Part shown: positions 8,180-18,032 of the stretch, piece after piece
Layout of the letters: each line of letters starts with the position of its first letter
How positions within the stretch are numbered: position 1 is the first letter of the stretch
DNA from: a bacterium
GTDB lineage: Bacteria > Zhuqueibacterota > Zhuqueibacteria > Residuimicrobiales > Oceaniaggregativiventaceae
Length of the DNA: 64,000 nt
Direction of reading: 5' to 3'
Assembly: GCA_029565675.1 (NCBI GenBank)
Contig: JAKQNP010000002.1
Location: 1 to 64,000, forward strand
The notes under the pieces: model-generated
What the model saw: only the letters and a program-made list of their open reading frames with translations
Told to the model about the DNA's origin: nothing
The model's database searches: none
Made by a program: the position numbers and the translations under genes

Positions 8180-11100
8180 ATGAAAGCGATGTCTCAGATT
8201 TTGAGCAGAACCGTCATCAATCTGGTCGCTCTATTCGCCATGATTGGTTTTATATTTCCGGTTTTTGTTTTTGCCCAATGTGTGGCGAATTTCACCGCCA
8301 AGCCGTCTTCGGGCTGTGTGCCGTTGGAGGTAGCGTATAGCGATGCTTCCAGCGGCGCCAGTTCCTGGAATTGGGTTTTCGCGGGAGGAACTCCGTCTTC
8401 CGCAACAGGAAAAGGGCCGCATAAAGTTGTCTATCATTCTCCCGGCAGTTATGATGCCGCATTGGTGATCCAATGCAAAGCAGGAACAGATGAAGAATAC
8501 AAGAAGGGTTTTATCCAGGCCACCGATTGCGGCTGCACAGCCAATTTTACCGCCAGTCCGACATCCGGGTGTGAAGGGTTGGAGGTGACGTTTACCGATG
8601 CCTCAGTCGGAGCGGTCTCCTGGGTCTGGCATTTCACCGGTGGCACACCTGACTATCTGGAAGGGAAAGGGCCGCACAAGGTCTTGTACAAGACAGCCGG
8701 CATTTATGATGTCGAGTTGGAGACCAAATGTTATAGCGGCGGTGACAACGAATACAAGAAGGGTCTGATCCAGGTACAGGATTGCGGCTGCGAGGCTGAT
8801 TTTACCGCCAGCCCGACATCGGGATGCGAAGGTCTTGAAGTGACCTTTACCGACGCTTCCTCAGGGGCGGTCTCCTGGAGCTGGCATTTCAACGGCGGCA
8901 CGCCAGACTATCTGGAAGGAAAAGGTCCGCACAAGGTGGTCTATAAAGCAGCTGGAACCTATGATGTGATATTGGAGATCAAATGCGATGATGTAGGAGA
9001 CAAAGAAGAGAAAAAGGGATTGATCCAGGTGAAGGATTGCACCTGTGAAGCCGATTTTTCCGGGAATCCAACTTCAGGCTATGCTCCCTTGACGGTTGTT
9101 TTTACCGACCATTCCACCCATGCCGTCAATTGGTTCTGGTCTTTTCCGGGCGGCACGCCTTCTTCCATGCAGGGCCAGGGGCCACATACGGTGGTGTACA
9201 ACGATCCGGGCGATTATGATGTCTCGCTGCAGATCAACTGCAGCGACGGCGAAGATTTGCTGGTGCGCGACGACTATGTCAGAGTCGAAGCGCTGCCTTT
9301 GCCTTATGATTACGGCGATGCACCGGAAGGCGTGATCGCTTATCCCGCAACCGGAGTGATCGGTGCATTTCCGACTTGTCGAACATCCGGGGCCGGAGGA
9401 TTCATCCGCCACCGCGGGGATATGGGCACATTTCTTGGCAACAAGGTGGATTACGAGACCGATGGCAATGCCGGGATGTGCTCGGGCGGCGGATTGTTCG
9501 ATCAGGATGAACTCTGCACTGAATACGATTCCGGCTTGTGGGCACCGGATCCTTTTACGATTAAGGACAGTGCCGGTGTCTTGCAGGTGAAGCCGCTGTG
9601 CGATGAATTTGCCGGCACATCGCTGGGTGAGCCGTGCGAAACGGCCGATTGGATTCACAATATCAGTCTCTACTATTATACGGATCATGTAGACGGAGGG
9701 GCATATGTCAATGTCTTGATCGACTGGGATCAGGATGGCAGCTGGGGCGGCTCGAGTGTGTGCGAGAGCGCAGCGACGCCGCGCACTACCGATGAGCACG
9801 TTTTGAAGAATTTCCCGGTACCGGGCGGTACCGCCGGTCACCTCGGAACCCTGGATCCACCCAACTTTTTGATCGGTCCGAATCCCGGCTACGTGTGGGC
9901 GCGGATGACCATAACCGAAACCCCAATTCCGTTGCCGTGGGACGGCTCTGGAAGTTTCGATGAAGGGGAGACCGAGGATGTTCTGCTCAAGATCGCGCCT
10001 GAATACCGGTTGTTCGATTTCGGCGACGCGCCGTTTTTAAGCCTGCTGGCCGATGACGGTGCACGGCATCGCTTTTTCCAGAACATCTGTCTCGGTTCTG
10101 TTATCGATCCGGAAGAAGACGGTCAGCCTGATGATGAGGCGATGGGGGATGATCGACATGGTCAGGATGACGAAGATGGTGTGGAGTTTCTGCAGACCGA
10201 ATGGCTTGCCGGCGATACCATCCAGGTGGCTGTCACTGCTTCGGTCGGTGGAATGCTGAAAGCCTGGGTTGATTTCAACCAGGATCGGGATTGGAACGAT
10301 GCCGGTGAAATAGTGCTCAACACGCAGCTGGCCGCCGGCAGGAATATTTTAAATATAGGGATTCCGGCCGATGCCAAAGAAGATTCGACCTATGCGCGAT
10401 TTCGCTTCAGTCTGCAACCGATCGCCGGTCCCGGCGGATTGGTCTTGGATGGCGAAGTCGAGGATTATCGAGTCTTTGTTCGCGTTCCGCACCACGATTA
10501 CGGCGACGCACCAGTGCCGTTTCCGACTCGTCAGGCGGATGCGGGAGCCCGCCACTTGATCTCTGATCTTTATTTCGGCAAGTCAGTGGACTGGGAAGCG
10601 GACGGCGTACCTTCGGCAAACGCGGATGCGGATGATATAATCGGAATGGACGACGAAGATGGCATCGAGGTTATCCCGCCATTGATCCCCGGTTATTATT
10701 TTGACTATACAATTTTTGTCTCTGCACCAGGCTATGTAACCGCATGGATCGATTTCAACGGCGATGGCAATTGGGAGTTTCAAGAACAAGTCAAACTGGG
10801 AAGAACGCTCTATGAACCGCGCACCGATCATCCGGAAATGCCGCACCGCTTTTCAACACGATTACCGGAATCTGCGGTGGTGGGCGATGTAATGGCACGT
10901 TTCCGCATCAGTTCAACGCCGGAACTGCCTTGTTTCGGACCAGCCGATGATGGAGAAGTAGAAGATTATCTCGTCCCGATCGGCGCGGGCATGGATTCGC
11001 TGGATTGGGGTGATGCCCCGGATCCGCCCTATCCGACTCTCGCTGCCAACAATGGCGCGCGTCACATTATCAGCGACTGGCGGGTCAGTTTTGGGACTGT

Positions 11101-13147
11101 CGATAACGAGCCGGACGGGCAGCCTACGACATTGGCTGACGGTGATGATCAAAATGGATTAAATGATGAATTGAATCACTATTTCTTTCTTACGCCCCTT
11201 ATCACCGGCGAAACCGCTTCGATCGAGTTTTTATCGATAGAAAATAGCTACATCAATGGCTGGATCGATTTCAACGCCGACGGCGATTGGGATGACCCGT
11301 TGGAGCACTGTCTGGTGGACCATGCCTCTTCCGGTCTTCTGGAGATGGACACCGCTGTCGTCAGGGTGCCGATAGATGCGATCACCGGCTATTCCTATGG
11401 CCGTTTTCGCATGAGCGCGGATGCGGGAATCGGGTATTCGGGTTTGGCGGTTTTCGGCGATGTCGAAGATCATCGCATCTTTTTGGGCGATCCGTCAACC
11501 TGTTTAAACGACTCGCTGGCCCTGGTCGCGCTGTATCACAGCACCAACGGCGACGAGTGGACGGATCACAGCAACTGGCTGACCGGCCCGCTTTCGAGTT
11601 GGTATGGAATCGAGTTGGACGGTTGTCGGGTCGTCAGGGTGATTTTGGGGAACAACAACCTGACCGGCACCCTGCCGCCGGAAATCGGTGATCTCACAGC
11701 CATGCAAATGCTCTATTTGCGCGACAATGAAATGGGCGGGACGCTTCCTCCTGAGCTCGGCCTGTGCACCTCTTGCGTTGAAATGGATTTGTCGAATAGC
11801 CTGATCAGTGGACCGATTCCGCCAGAGTTGGGAAACATGAGCTCACTTGAAAAATTGATCATCGAGAACTGCAGGCTTACCGGCACCCTTCCACCTGAAA
11901 TCGGCAATCTCATTCATTTGTATCATCTGAGTTTGGATATGAATGACCTTGAAGGAGAAATTCCTTCTACCTTCTATGATTTAATCGATTTGCAAGTCTT
12001 GCATCTGGGGAGCAACCGTTTGAATGGAACGATCCCGCCGGATCTCGGCGATCTGGCGAATCTGCGCTACCTGAATCTGAGCAACAACCTTTTGCAGGGG
12101 ACTTTGCCGGAAGAGCTGTTCAACCTGACCCAATTGACCACTCTGAGTCTGTCAGGCAACGAGTTCAGCGGCATGCTTTCTGCAAACATCGGCAATCTCA
12201 ACCATATGATGAACTTGGATCTATACAGCAACCAGCTGGAAGGCGAACTGCCGGCGGAATTGTACCATTTAACCAAAATGAGATATCTGAATCTGGTTCG
12301 CAATCGATTCAACGGTAAGATCTCTTCGTCAATTGGTGCGCTAACCGATCTCGAGGAGCTCTTTCTGGCCGGCAATGGTTTCGGCGGTGAATTCCCCGAA
12401 GAGGTCGCCGGTTTAAACAGTCTCAACTATATTGAGGTGACGAGCAATCGATTTACCCATTTTCCGGATGTTTCAGCTCTGCCGTTGTTGGCCACTCTGC
12501 GCGTTGGGATAAATCGCCTGACTTTTGGCGATATCGAGCCGAATATGGGCGTGGCTATTTTTGATTATGCTCCGCAAGACAGCCTCGGTGTTCAGCGGGA
12601 CACGACGCTGGCGCCCGGCATGCCGCTCGAGTTGCAAGTCTCTGTGGATGGAACTGCGAATGTTTATCAGTGGCAACACAATGATGTTGATCTGCCCGGC
12701 GCCAACAGTGCAGTGTTGTTCCTTCCGGCAGTGTCAGAGGCCGACACGGGCAATTATATCTGCCGGATCACCAATACCATTGCGGTTCGTCTGACCCTCT
12801 ATACCCGGCCCGTGCATCTGTTTGTCAACGGTGGGACAGCAGTTCAGGATCAGAGCGATGACATCCCGGAGCGCTATTGCCTCGAACAGAATTACCCCAA
12901 CCCGTTCAATCCGGACACCTATATCGAGTATCACCTGCCACAGCCATCACAGGTTATGCTGGCGATTTATAACCTGCAGGGACAGCGGATCCGCTTGCTG
13001 GCGGATGGAAACCAGGATGCGGGCATCAAGCATGCTGTTTGGGACGGATGTGACGACTACGGCAAGAAGTTGAGTTCAGGTCTTTATTTCTATCGTTTGC
13101 AGGCCGGCGATTATCACGCGGTCAGAAAAATGGTTTTGCTGCAGTAG
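8180..13147 (+). CDS. Giant secreted surface protein: PKD, GEVED, LRR, Ig-like, T9SS sorting domain
   Basis: A 1655-residue exported protein with a clear mosaic. After a signal peptide (residues 1-32) come four Cys-containing PKD domains (about 36-370; three are close copies with FTASPTSGCEGLEVTF). Four GEVED modules follow (about 375-1103), each opening with D-[YFW]-GDAP and ending GEVEDYRVF-like. A plant-type leucine-rich-repeat block comes next (about 1107-1450, e.g. LSGNEFSGMLSANIGNL), then an Ig-like domain (about 1475-1545, ADTGNYICRI), then a C-terminal sorting domain beginning NYPNPFNPDTYIEYHL near residue 1571 and ending SGLYFYRLQAGDYHAVRKM. This end marks it as a Type IX secretion cargo placed at the cell surface or released. 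The start is fixed by GGAGGACTT before ATG 8180. Adhesion or substrate binding is inferred; no catalytic domain is seen. Confidence 0.92.
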   Translation: MKAMSQILSRTVINLVALFAMIGFIFPVFVFAQCVANFTAKPSSGCVPLEVAYSDASSGASSWNWVFAGGTPSSATGKGPHKVVYHSPGSYDAALVIQCKAGTDEEYKKGFIQATDCGCTANFTASPTSGCEGLEVTFTDASVGAVSWVWHFTGGTPDYLEGKGPHKVLYKTAGIYDVELETKCYSGGDNEYKKGLIQVQDCGCEADFTASPTSGCEGLEVTFTDASSGAVSWSWHFNGGTPDYLEGKGPHKVVYKAAGTYDVILEIKCDDVGDKEEKKGLIQVKDCTCEADFSGNPTSGYAPLTVVFTDHSTHAVNWFWSFPGGTPSSMQGQGPHTVVYNDPGDYDVSLQINCSDGEDLLVRDDYVRVEALPLPYDYGDAPEGVIAYPATGVIGAFPTCRTSGAGGFIRHRGDMGTFLGNKVDYETDGNAGMCSGGGLFDQDELCTEYDSGLWAPDPFTIKDSAGVLQVKPLCDEFAGTSLGEPCETADWIHNISLYYYTDHVDGGAYVNVLIDWDQDGSWGGSSVCESAATPRTTDEHVLKNFPVPGGTAGHLGTLDPPNFLIGPNPGYVWARMTITETPIPLPWDGSGSFDEGETEDVLLKIAPEYRLFDFGDAPFLSLLADDGARHRFFQNICLGSVIDPEEDGQPDDEAMGDDRHGQDDEDGVEFLQTEWLAGDTIQVAVTASVGGMLKAWVDFNQDRDWNDAGEIVLNTQLAAGRNILNIGIPADAKEDSTYARFRFSLQPIAGPGGLVLDGEVEDYRVFVRVPHHDYGDAPVPFPTRQADAGARHLISDLYFGKSVDWEADGVPSANADADDIIGMDDEDGIEVIPPLIPGYYFDYTIFVSAPGYVTAWIDFNGDGNWEFQEQVKLGRTLYEPRTDHPEMPHRFSTRLPESAVVGDVMARFRISSTPELPCFGPADDGEVEDYLVPIGAGMDSLDWGDAPDPPYPTLAANNGARHIISDWRVSFGTVDNEPDGQPTTLADGDDQNGLNDELNHYFFLTPLITGETASIEFLSIENSYINGWIDFNADGDWDDPLEHCLVDHASSGLLEMDTAVVRVPIDAITGYSYGRFRMSADAGIGYSGLAVFGDVEDHRIFLGDPSTCLNDSLALVALYHSTNGDEWTDHSNWLTGPLSSWYGIELDGCRVVRVILGNNNLTGTLPPEIGDLTAMQMLYLRDNEMGGTLPPELGLCTSCVEMDLSNSLISGPIPPELGNMSSLEKLIIENCRLTGTLPPEIGNLIHLYHLSLDMNDLEGEIPSTFYDLIDLQVLHLGSNRLNGTIPPDLGDLANLRYLNLSNNLLQGTLPEELFNLTQLTTLSLSGNEFSGMLSANIGNLNHMMNLDLYSNQLEGELPAELYHLTKMRYLNLVRNRFNGKISSSIGALTDLEELFLAGNGFGGEFPEEVAGLNSLNYIEVTSNRFTHFPDVSALPLLATLRVGINRLTFGDIEPNMGVAIFDYAPQDSLGVQRDTTLAPGMPLELQVSVDGTANVYQWQHNDVDLPGANSAVLFLPAVSEADTGNYICRITNTIAVRLTLYTRPVHLFVNGGTAVQDQSDDIPERYCLEQNYPNPFNPDTYIEYHLPQPSQVMLAIYNLQGQRIRLLADGNQDAGIKHAVWDGCDDYGKKLSSGLYFYRLQAGDYHAVRKMVLLQ

Positions 13148-13154
13148 AAAAAAG

Positions 13155-13186
13155 ACGTGGCACGGCAAACACTTGCCGTGCCACGT
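13155..13186. terminator. Hairpin terminator between convergent genes
   Basis: A perfect 14 bp stem (ACGTGGCACGGCAA, loop 13169-13172) lies between the ends of the plus-strand surface protein and the minus-strand hydrolase. Read on the minus strand it is followed by a run of six T (complement of 13148-13153), giving an intrinsic terminator for the minus gene; for the plus gene the hairpin lacks a T run. Confidence 0.75.
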
Positions 13187-13260
13187 TCGGCTATCCTCGC
13201 TCGTTGAACGCCGACATTATGCGGTCCACAGACGCTGGGGGCATCGTCGGCAGCTGAGTT

Positions 13261-15276
13261 CTACTCCACCACCACCGCTGTATGGATCTCCAGCCGCGGC
13301 AAATCGATTTCCAGCCGGCCGTCAATAGTCCGATATTCGCAATCGCCGCCATCCGGTGCCAGCCAGACGCGTGCCGGTTTTTCAGCTGCCGCGATGGACA
13401 GATGCAACGGCCCCAAGGGCGGGATCTGGTCATGGACAAAGACCTCGTCGTTGTCGTGCGGTCCGCTGGTGTTGACCAGGTTGACGATGAGCTTGCCGTC
13501 CAGCCGGTTGACCGACACATCGACGTCGTGTGAACCGGTGACCTTGACCACCGGATCGGAAAAAAGCTCGCGCACCAGGCCGTTGAGGAAATCGCGCGCC
13601 ACCGTGGTGCGGGCATGATAGTAACGCTCGCCCAGGTCGAGAAAGACCGCGGCGATGCGGCCTTTGCCGTAGGGGAGAATCGCTGCCGCCGGGTCGGATG
13701 GACCGTCAAAGCTGTTGTCGGAATAGATTTGCCCAAAACCGCGCACTGTATCGGAAAGCACGACTCTCTGAAAAGCCGAGTTGACACCGGCTATCCAACC
13801 TTCCCAGCCCAGACCATTGACCTGCACCACCGGCTCGCCTTCAAATTCGAACTGCAGCACATCGTTGAAATTGCGCACCGCTTGTGGACCGATGATCAGC
13901 AGGTTGCCGCCTTTTTTCGCATAGTTCAACAGATAATCTTTCATTACTGAATCAAGGGTTGCCCATTCCGGATAGACCAGAACGGGATAATGGTGTCCTT
14001 CGTCGAGCAGCTGGTGGGTCATCAGGATATCGACGGAATTCTGGCCATTGAGCAAACAGTTGAGCACGCCTTGCAGCGGGTCGAGTTCCTGAAATCGGGC
14101 GGCGAACAGCCGGATGTTGGCGCGATAAAAGGCATCGGTATCGTAGATCAGCCCGATTTGCGGCACCGGTTGGGCGCGGTGGCAGATCGCCTGCCGGGCG
14201 CGGCAGAATTTGGCCGTCTCTTTCATCAGTTGCATCTGCCAGAGACGCACCGATCCATCTGGCCGCTGCGGGAAATAGGCCTGAAACCCGCCGCCCAGCG
14301 CCAGCACCAGCGCGGCTTCCCGCTGCAGTTGCGGCAGGGTCTTGGTGCTGAACAGGCCATCGGTCCAGCTGAAACTCCAGGCCATCAGATCCCAGGGTTT
14401 GCCCTGTTTCTGGATGCACCGTCCTTCCAGCCGGGCGCTGTTGACGCTGTTGTAGGCGGAATAATCACCTGAGATGAAATCCACATCGATTGAAACAGGC
14501 TCCGGCATCATCGAAGAAAACGCCCAATTGCTCGCCACCTGGAATTCGGGATGGAGGTTGTGCATCTCGTCGACCCAGTGCCGCAAATAGTCGCGATAAG
14601 CCTGGCGGCAGAATTCCGAATATTCGTACCAGTAGGGATCTTGCGGTGAGCGGGGAATCTGCTCGATGCCGGTCAGGGCTGAAAAGCGATCGATCACGGT
14701 GTCAGCGAAATCATGTTCGGTTGCCCAGCAATCGCCGTCTACCCAGACGCCGTCCATGCCATAGTCGGCGGCCAGTTCGCTGAGTTGGGGGATCAGCAGT
14801 TCATCGACATAAGGGCCAAAGGTCGAGACCAGACGGTCGTCCGGCTTGCCGTTTTCGTCGATGCGGGCCCATTCGGGATGCAGCTCGACCGCTTTGTTCT
14901 CCCAGATACCGGAATAATGCAGATAGAGGGAGACTCCGTGTTCAGCGGTTACCTCGCGCCAGATTTTGAGCACATCCTTGTCGATGCATGGCGCCGGATT
15001 GCCGACGCGGGTGGGGTAACTGGAGATGCCGCTGTGGCCCTTGCAATCGGTTTGCAGATAGTCGGGCTGCACCTGATCGATGATGAACTCGACCATCTGG
15101 CGGTCGACGTTTTTGCCGATGGCGATACACGAGTCGCGCGCATGAAAATCAAAATGGACACCGAGAAAGCTTTCCGACCGTTTGAGGCGCTTGGGCAGAT
15201 CGGCGGCGAATAGAAACCGCGGCAACAGCAAGAGCAATAAAAACAGCAATAAAAGCAGATAAACATAGGATTTCAT
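13261..15276 (-). CDS. Putative (beta/alpha)8 glycoside hydrolase with GATase-like trimerisation region
   Basis: A 671-residue protein with an unusually Leu-rich signal peptide (LLLLLFLLLLLLPRF). The catalytic-type barrel includes HSGISSYPTRVGNPAPC, YLHYSGIWENKAVELHPEWA and YGMDGVWVDGDCW (about residue 174-182), like the alpha-L-fucosidase / GHL6 group of putative glycoside hydrolases. The middle part (RANIRLFAARFQELDPLQG to GKGRIAAVFLDLGERYY) resembles the glutamine-amidotransferase-like domain of GH42-type beta-galactosidases. The C-terminus is beta-rich. The start at 15276 is chosen because GGGAGGTCTT precedes that ATG, while the Met 12 bases upstream falls inside the ribosome binding site. 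It is convergent with the giant surface protein and alone on its strand. The exact substrate is not visible. Confidence 0.7.
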   Translation of the reverse strand: MKSYVYLLLLLFLLLLLLPRFLFAADLPKRLKRSESFLGVHFDFHARDSCIAIGKNVDRQMVEFIIDQVQPDYLQTDCKGHSGISSYPTRVGNPAPCIDKDVLKIWREVTAEHGVSLYLHYSGIWENKAVELHPEWARIDENGKPDDRLVSTFGPYVDELLIPQLSELAADYGMDGVWVDGDCWATEHDFADTVIDRFSALTGIEQIPRSPQDPYWYEYSEFCRQAYRDYLRHWVDEMHNLHPEFQVASNWAFSSMMPEPVSIDVDFISGDYSAYNSVNSARLEGRCIQKQGKPWDLMAWSFSWTDGLFSTKTLPQLQREAALVLALGGGFQAYFPQRPDGSVRLWQMQLMKETAKFCRARQAICHRAQPVPQIGLIYDTDAFYRANIRLFAARFQELDPLQGVLNCLLNGQNSVDILMTHQLLDEGHHYPVLVYPEWATLDSVMKDYLLNYAKKGGNLLIIGPQAVRNFNDVLQFEFEGEPVVQVNGLGWEGWIAGVNSAFQRVVLSDTVRGFGQIYSDNSFDGPSDPAAAILPYGKGRIAAVFLDLGERYYHARTTVARDFLNGLVRELFSDPVVKVTGSHDVDVSVNRLDGKLIVNLVNTSGPHDNDEVFVHDQIPPLGPLHLSIAAAEKPARVWLAPDGGDCEYRTIDGRLEIDLPRLEIHTAVVVE

Positions 15277-15667
15277 AAGACCTCCCAAAAAAGGCGAAAA
15301 TTGTGGATTGGGTTAAGGAAATATAGCATAATCACGGAAACATTATAGGATTTTTTCATCTTTTATTGGCTGCTTTCAGGCCAAATTGCAATGGCAATGG
15401 CTTGTCCTGCACATTGCCTCGTCGAGACTGAGTCATGCGGTCAGGTGCCCGTCCAAGGTCGCCGATGTCAGGAAGAGGTGATTTCCCCGATCATCACCCG
15501 GGTTCAATGCCCTCTGTCGATTTGAGCAATAGGGATTGGATGTTTGAGTTGAAAGATTTAGATTACGGAAAGGTGATGCTCCAATGAAAAAGATCACTCA
15601 ACCTGGCCGAAATAATCCCTGATGACAGAAACAGAATCCCTACAGATTTGTTGATTAAATTCAGACT
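15277..15667. other. Intergenic region between divergent genes
   Basis: 391 bases separating the minus-strand hydrolase from the plus-strand response regulator. Besides a candidate promoter near the right edge and a 12-codon ATG frame at 15583 with no supporting evidence, no gene, RNA or repeat was recognised. Confidence 0.6.
15536..15564 (+). promoter_or_regulatory. Candidate sigma70-type promoter of the response regulator/kinase pair
   Basis: TTGGAT at 15536-15541 and TAGATT at 15559-15564 are separated by 17 bases, about 100 bases ahead of the response regulator ATG. Spacing and box pattern match the other candidate promoters in this window. Confidence 0.4.
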
Positions 15668-16348
15668 ATGAAACTATTGCTGGTTGAAGACAATCTCATT
15701 CTGGCTGCGGATCTGCAGCGGTTTTTGCAGGAAAACCGTTTTGTGGTCGAACACGCGGCCACTCTAGCCGCTGCGAGCGAAAAACTCGGCGTCTACGAAT
15801 ACGATGTGGCGATCATCGATATCGGTTTGCCGGACGGCAATGGTCTGGATCTGATCAGCGAGATCAAACAGCAACAATTGCGCACGGCGATTTTGATTCT
15901 GACCGCCCGCGATGCGCTAGAGGACAAGGTTGCCGGCCTGGAGCTCGGTGCTGACGATTATCTGACCAAACCCTTTCACCTGGCTGAACTCAACGCGCGC
16001 ATCCGCTCGATCGTCCGCCGCGATCACTTTAACCGCAGCAATCTTATAAAAGCTGGCGAACTCTACATCGACACGCTTGCCTCAGAGGCATATGTCGGAA
16101 AGACCAAACTCATTCTGACGCGCAAGGAATACGATCTGTTGCTCTACCTCATGGTCAACCAAAACCGTTTGTTGACGCGCGAGAGCATCGCCGAGCATCT
16201 GTGGGGCGATCATATCGATGACGCCGACAGCTTTGATTTTCTCTACAACCATATCAAAAACCTGCGAAAAAAAATCGTCCAGGCCGGCGGCCGCAACCCG
16301 ATCCGGGCAATGTACGGTATGGGATACAAATTTTTAGGCGATGAGTGA
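15668..16348 (+). CDS. OmpR/PhoB-family response regulator
   Basis: A 226-residue regulator. The receiver domain (residues 1-115) has the acidic pocket VEDN, phospho-acceptor Asp51 in IIDIGLPDGNG, the T of LILTARD and the Lys of YLTKPFH. The C-terminal winged helix (about 125-224) has the typical LTRKEYDLLLYLM and RKKIVQAGGRNPIRAMYGMG elements. The kinase gene starts three bases after its stop, so the two form a two-component pair. The next gene is a beta-barrel receptor, a plausible target, but no operator was identified. Confidence 0.95.
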   Translation: MKLLLVEDNLILAADLQRFLQENRFVVEHAATLAAASEKLGVYEYDVAIIDIGLPDGNGLDLISEIKQQQLRTAILILTARDALEDKVAGLELGADDYLTKPFHLAELNARIRSIVRRDHFNRSNLIKAGELYIDTLASEAYVGKTKLILTRKEYDLLLYLMVNQNRLLTRESIAEHLWGDHIDDADSFDFLYNHIKNLRKKIVQAGGRNPIRAMYGMGYKFLGDE

Positions 16349-16351
16349 TCC

Positions 16352-17626
16352 ATGAAACATCGACACACCTTTAAACTCTTGTCCAAAACCACACTAATCT
16401 ATCTGCTGTTTACCTTTTTCGCTTTTTTTGCCAGTGCGCTTTTGCTCATGCGCAACACTGACCGGTTTATCGATAACGAACTGGAAGGCTATTTCCGCTA
16501 CTATGAACATCGGGTGCAGCGATTCATCAAGAGCGATCGAAAGCTTGAGGAGGTCAAGCGCTATCCCTTTATTCTGTCGATCGAACCGACGGCGCAAGCC
16601 GATCTGACCCCGGTCTATTCGGATACGCTGGTTGTCAATGCCGATACCGAAGCCAAACAGCCGTTTCGCATCAAAACCCTGGTGATGCAGATCGATGAGC
16701 AGGCCTATCTGGTCTCTTTGATGCGCAACAGCGAGGATTTCTACAAGTTAAAAGAGATGATTTTTCGCGCCTTGATTCAGGTGTTTGTGGTTTTGGCGCT
16801 GGTCATTGTTCTGTTCAACACCCTGCTCTCCGGCCATTTTTTCCGACCTTTTAACAGGATTCTGCAACAGATGAAGAACTATAAGGTCGGAAGCGGCGCA
16901 ACGCTGCAGCACGTGAATACCAATACCGTCGAATTTGTCCGCATGCAACAGCTCTTTTCCACCATGGTCGAACGCATCGAAAACGACTATCAAAATCTCA
17001 AAGAATATACCGAAGACATGGCGCATGAATTGCAGACGCCTCTGGCGGTCCTGCGCAGCAAGACCGAGACGCTGATGGCTGACGAGCAGGTGATGCGGCG
17101 ACACCGCACCGCCGTCAAGACCCTGGCCGACGAAATCAGCCATCTGTCCAAATTGGGCAATACGCTCAATTTGCTGACCAAAATCGAAAACAAGGAATTT
17201 GACAATCGTGAACGGCTCGTGACTCGTCCAATCATCGAACGCCACATCGAGGCCATAGCGGAGTTGGTGACGCTCAAATCGATGACAATCGAAGCGCAAT
17301 TGGCGGATGATCATTCTCTCGTGATCGACCCATTTTTGTTCGATATCGTTCTGAAAAACTTGTTCCGCAACGCCATCTCTTACGGCTCTGCTGCAGGGCC
17401 GATTCGCGTGATTTCATCTGACCGCATTCTCCGGGTAAGCAATTTTGGCCCACCCCTGGCATTCCCTGCCGACAAACTTTTTGTGCGTTTTTCCAACCGC
17501 AATGGACAACACACTTCCCTGGGGCTTGGCTTGTCCCTGGTTAAAAAGATTTGCGAAGTGAGCGGCATCGAAATCGATTATGCCTATCGGGAAGGACAGC
17601 ACATTTTTTCCCTCCAGAGTTTGTAA
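16352..17626 (+). CDS. Sensor histidine kinase paired with the upstream regulator
   Basis: A 424-residue inner-membrane kinase with a transmembrane helix at about 13-31, a periplasmic sensor of about 100 residues, a second helix (about 140-160) and a HAMP-like linker. HisKA follows with His225 in MAHELQTPLAVLRSK, then an ATPase domain with N box NLFRNAISYG and G2 box SLGLGLSLVKKI. The G1 box reads VSNFGPPLAF, so the usual DxGxG aspartate is replaced by Asn. Gene order (regulator, kinase, outer-membrane barrel) suggests envelope or metal/nutrient sensing. Start ATG at 16352 lies directly after the regulator stop, indicating translational coupling. Confidence 0.93.
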   Translation: MKHRHTFKLLSKTTLIYLLFTFFAFFASALLLMRNTDRFIDNELEGYFRYYEHRVQRFIKSDRKLEEVKRYPFILSIEPTAQADLTPVYSDTLVVNADTEAKQPFRIKTLVMQIDEQAYLVSLMRNSEDFYKLKEMIFRALIQVFVVLALVIVLFNTLLSGHFFRPFNRILQQMKNYKVGSGATLQHVNTNTVEFVRMQQLFSTMVERIENDYQNLKEYTEDMAHELQTPLAVLRSKTETLMADEQVMRRHRTAVKTLADEISHLSKLGNTLNLLTKIENKEFDNRERLVTRPIIERHIEAIAELVTLKSMTIEAQLADDHSLVIDPFLFDIVLKNLFRNAISYGSAAGPIRVISSDRILRVSNFGPPLAFPADKLFVRFSNRNGQHTSLGLGLSLVKKICEVSGIEIDYAYREGQHIFSLQSL

Positions 17627-18032
17627 AAGGGCACCTGCTGATCATCTCGACGCTTTTTAACCGGTCTGCTCGCCAGTCGAACGGCGGCACAGCGCTATGC
17701 GCTTGGGTCCAATCACTGCCACAACTCAAAAATCGATTTTGCACAACGGCTCGCAAATGGATGAAAAAGGGTGCCCGGGTAATCGTTCAGCTGCGTGAAT
17801 CGGGGGATTGGGGTGAGGTGAGCAGAGCAGAATTTCTACAGTTTTATTCCGTATCTTGATCAGGAATTTTTGAACCGCAATGACTGTCTAAGAGAAAATA
17901 TTTATCGCCAATCGTGTACCGACAAAAGACAGGGCATGACTGATTGATCGCCTAAACTCAATTTGCCTTGGCCGATGCAGGGAACAGCGAACTGAGAACT
18001 GGCGAGTTAAATTTCAACTGAATGGAGCTTTA
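17627..18032. other. Intergenic region upstream of the beta-barrel receptor
   Basis: About 400 bases with no convincing gene: the open frames that cross it share no family motif and lack ribosome binding sites. No hairpin terminator with a T run and no convincing promoter boxes were found by eye, although the receptor must be transcribed from here or from the kinase operon. Confidence 0.5.

Noticed and set aside
15583-15621. Twelve-codon leader-peptide-like frame ahead of the response regulator
   Set aside because: No attenuator hairpins or regulatory codon runs accompany it; too short to support.
17551-17859. 102-codon open frame after the histidine kinase
   Set aside because: It overlaps the kinase end in another frame, has no ribosome binding site and no recognisable motif.
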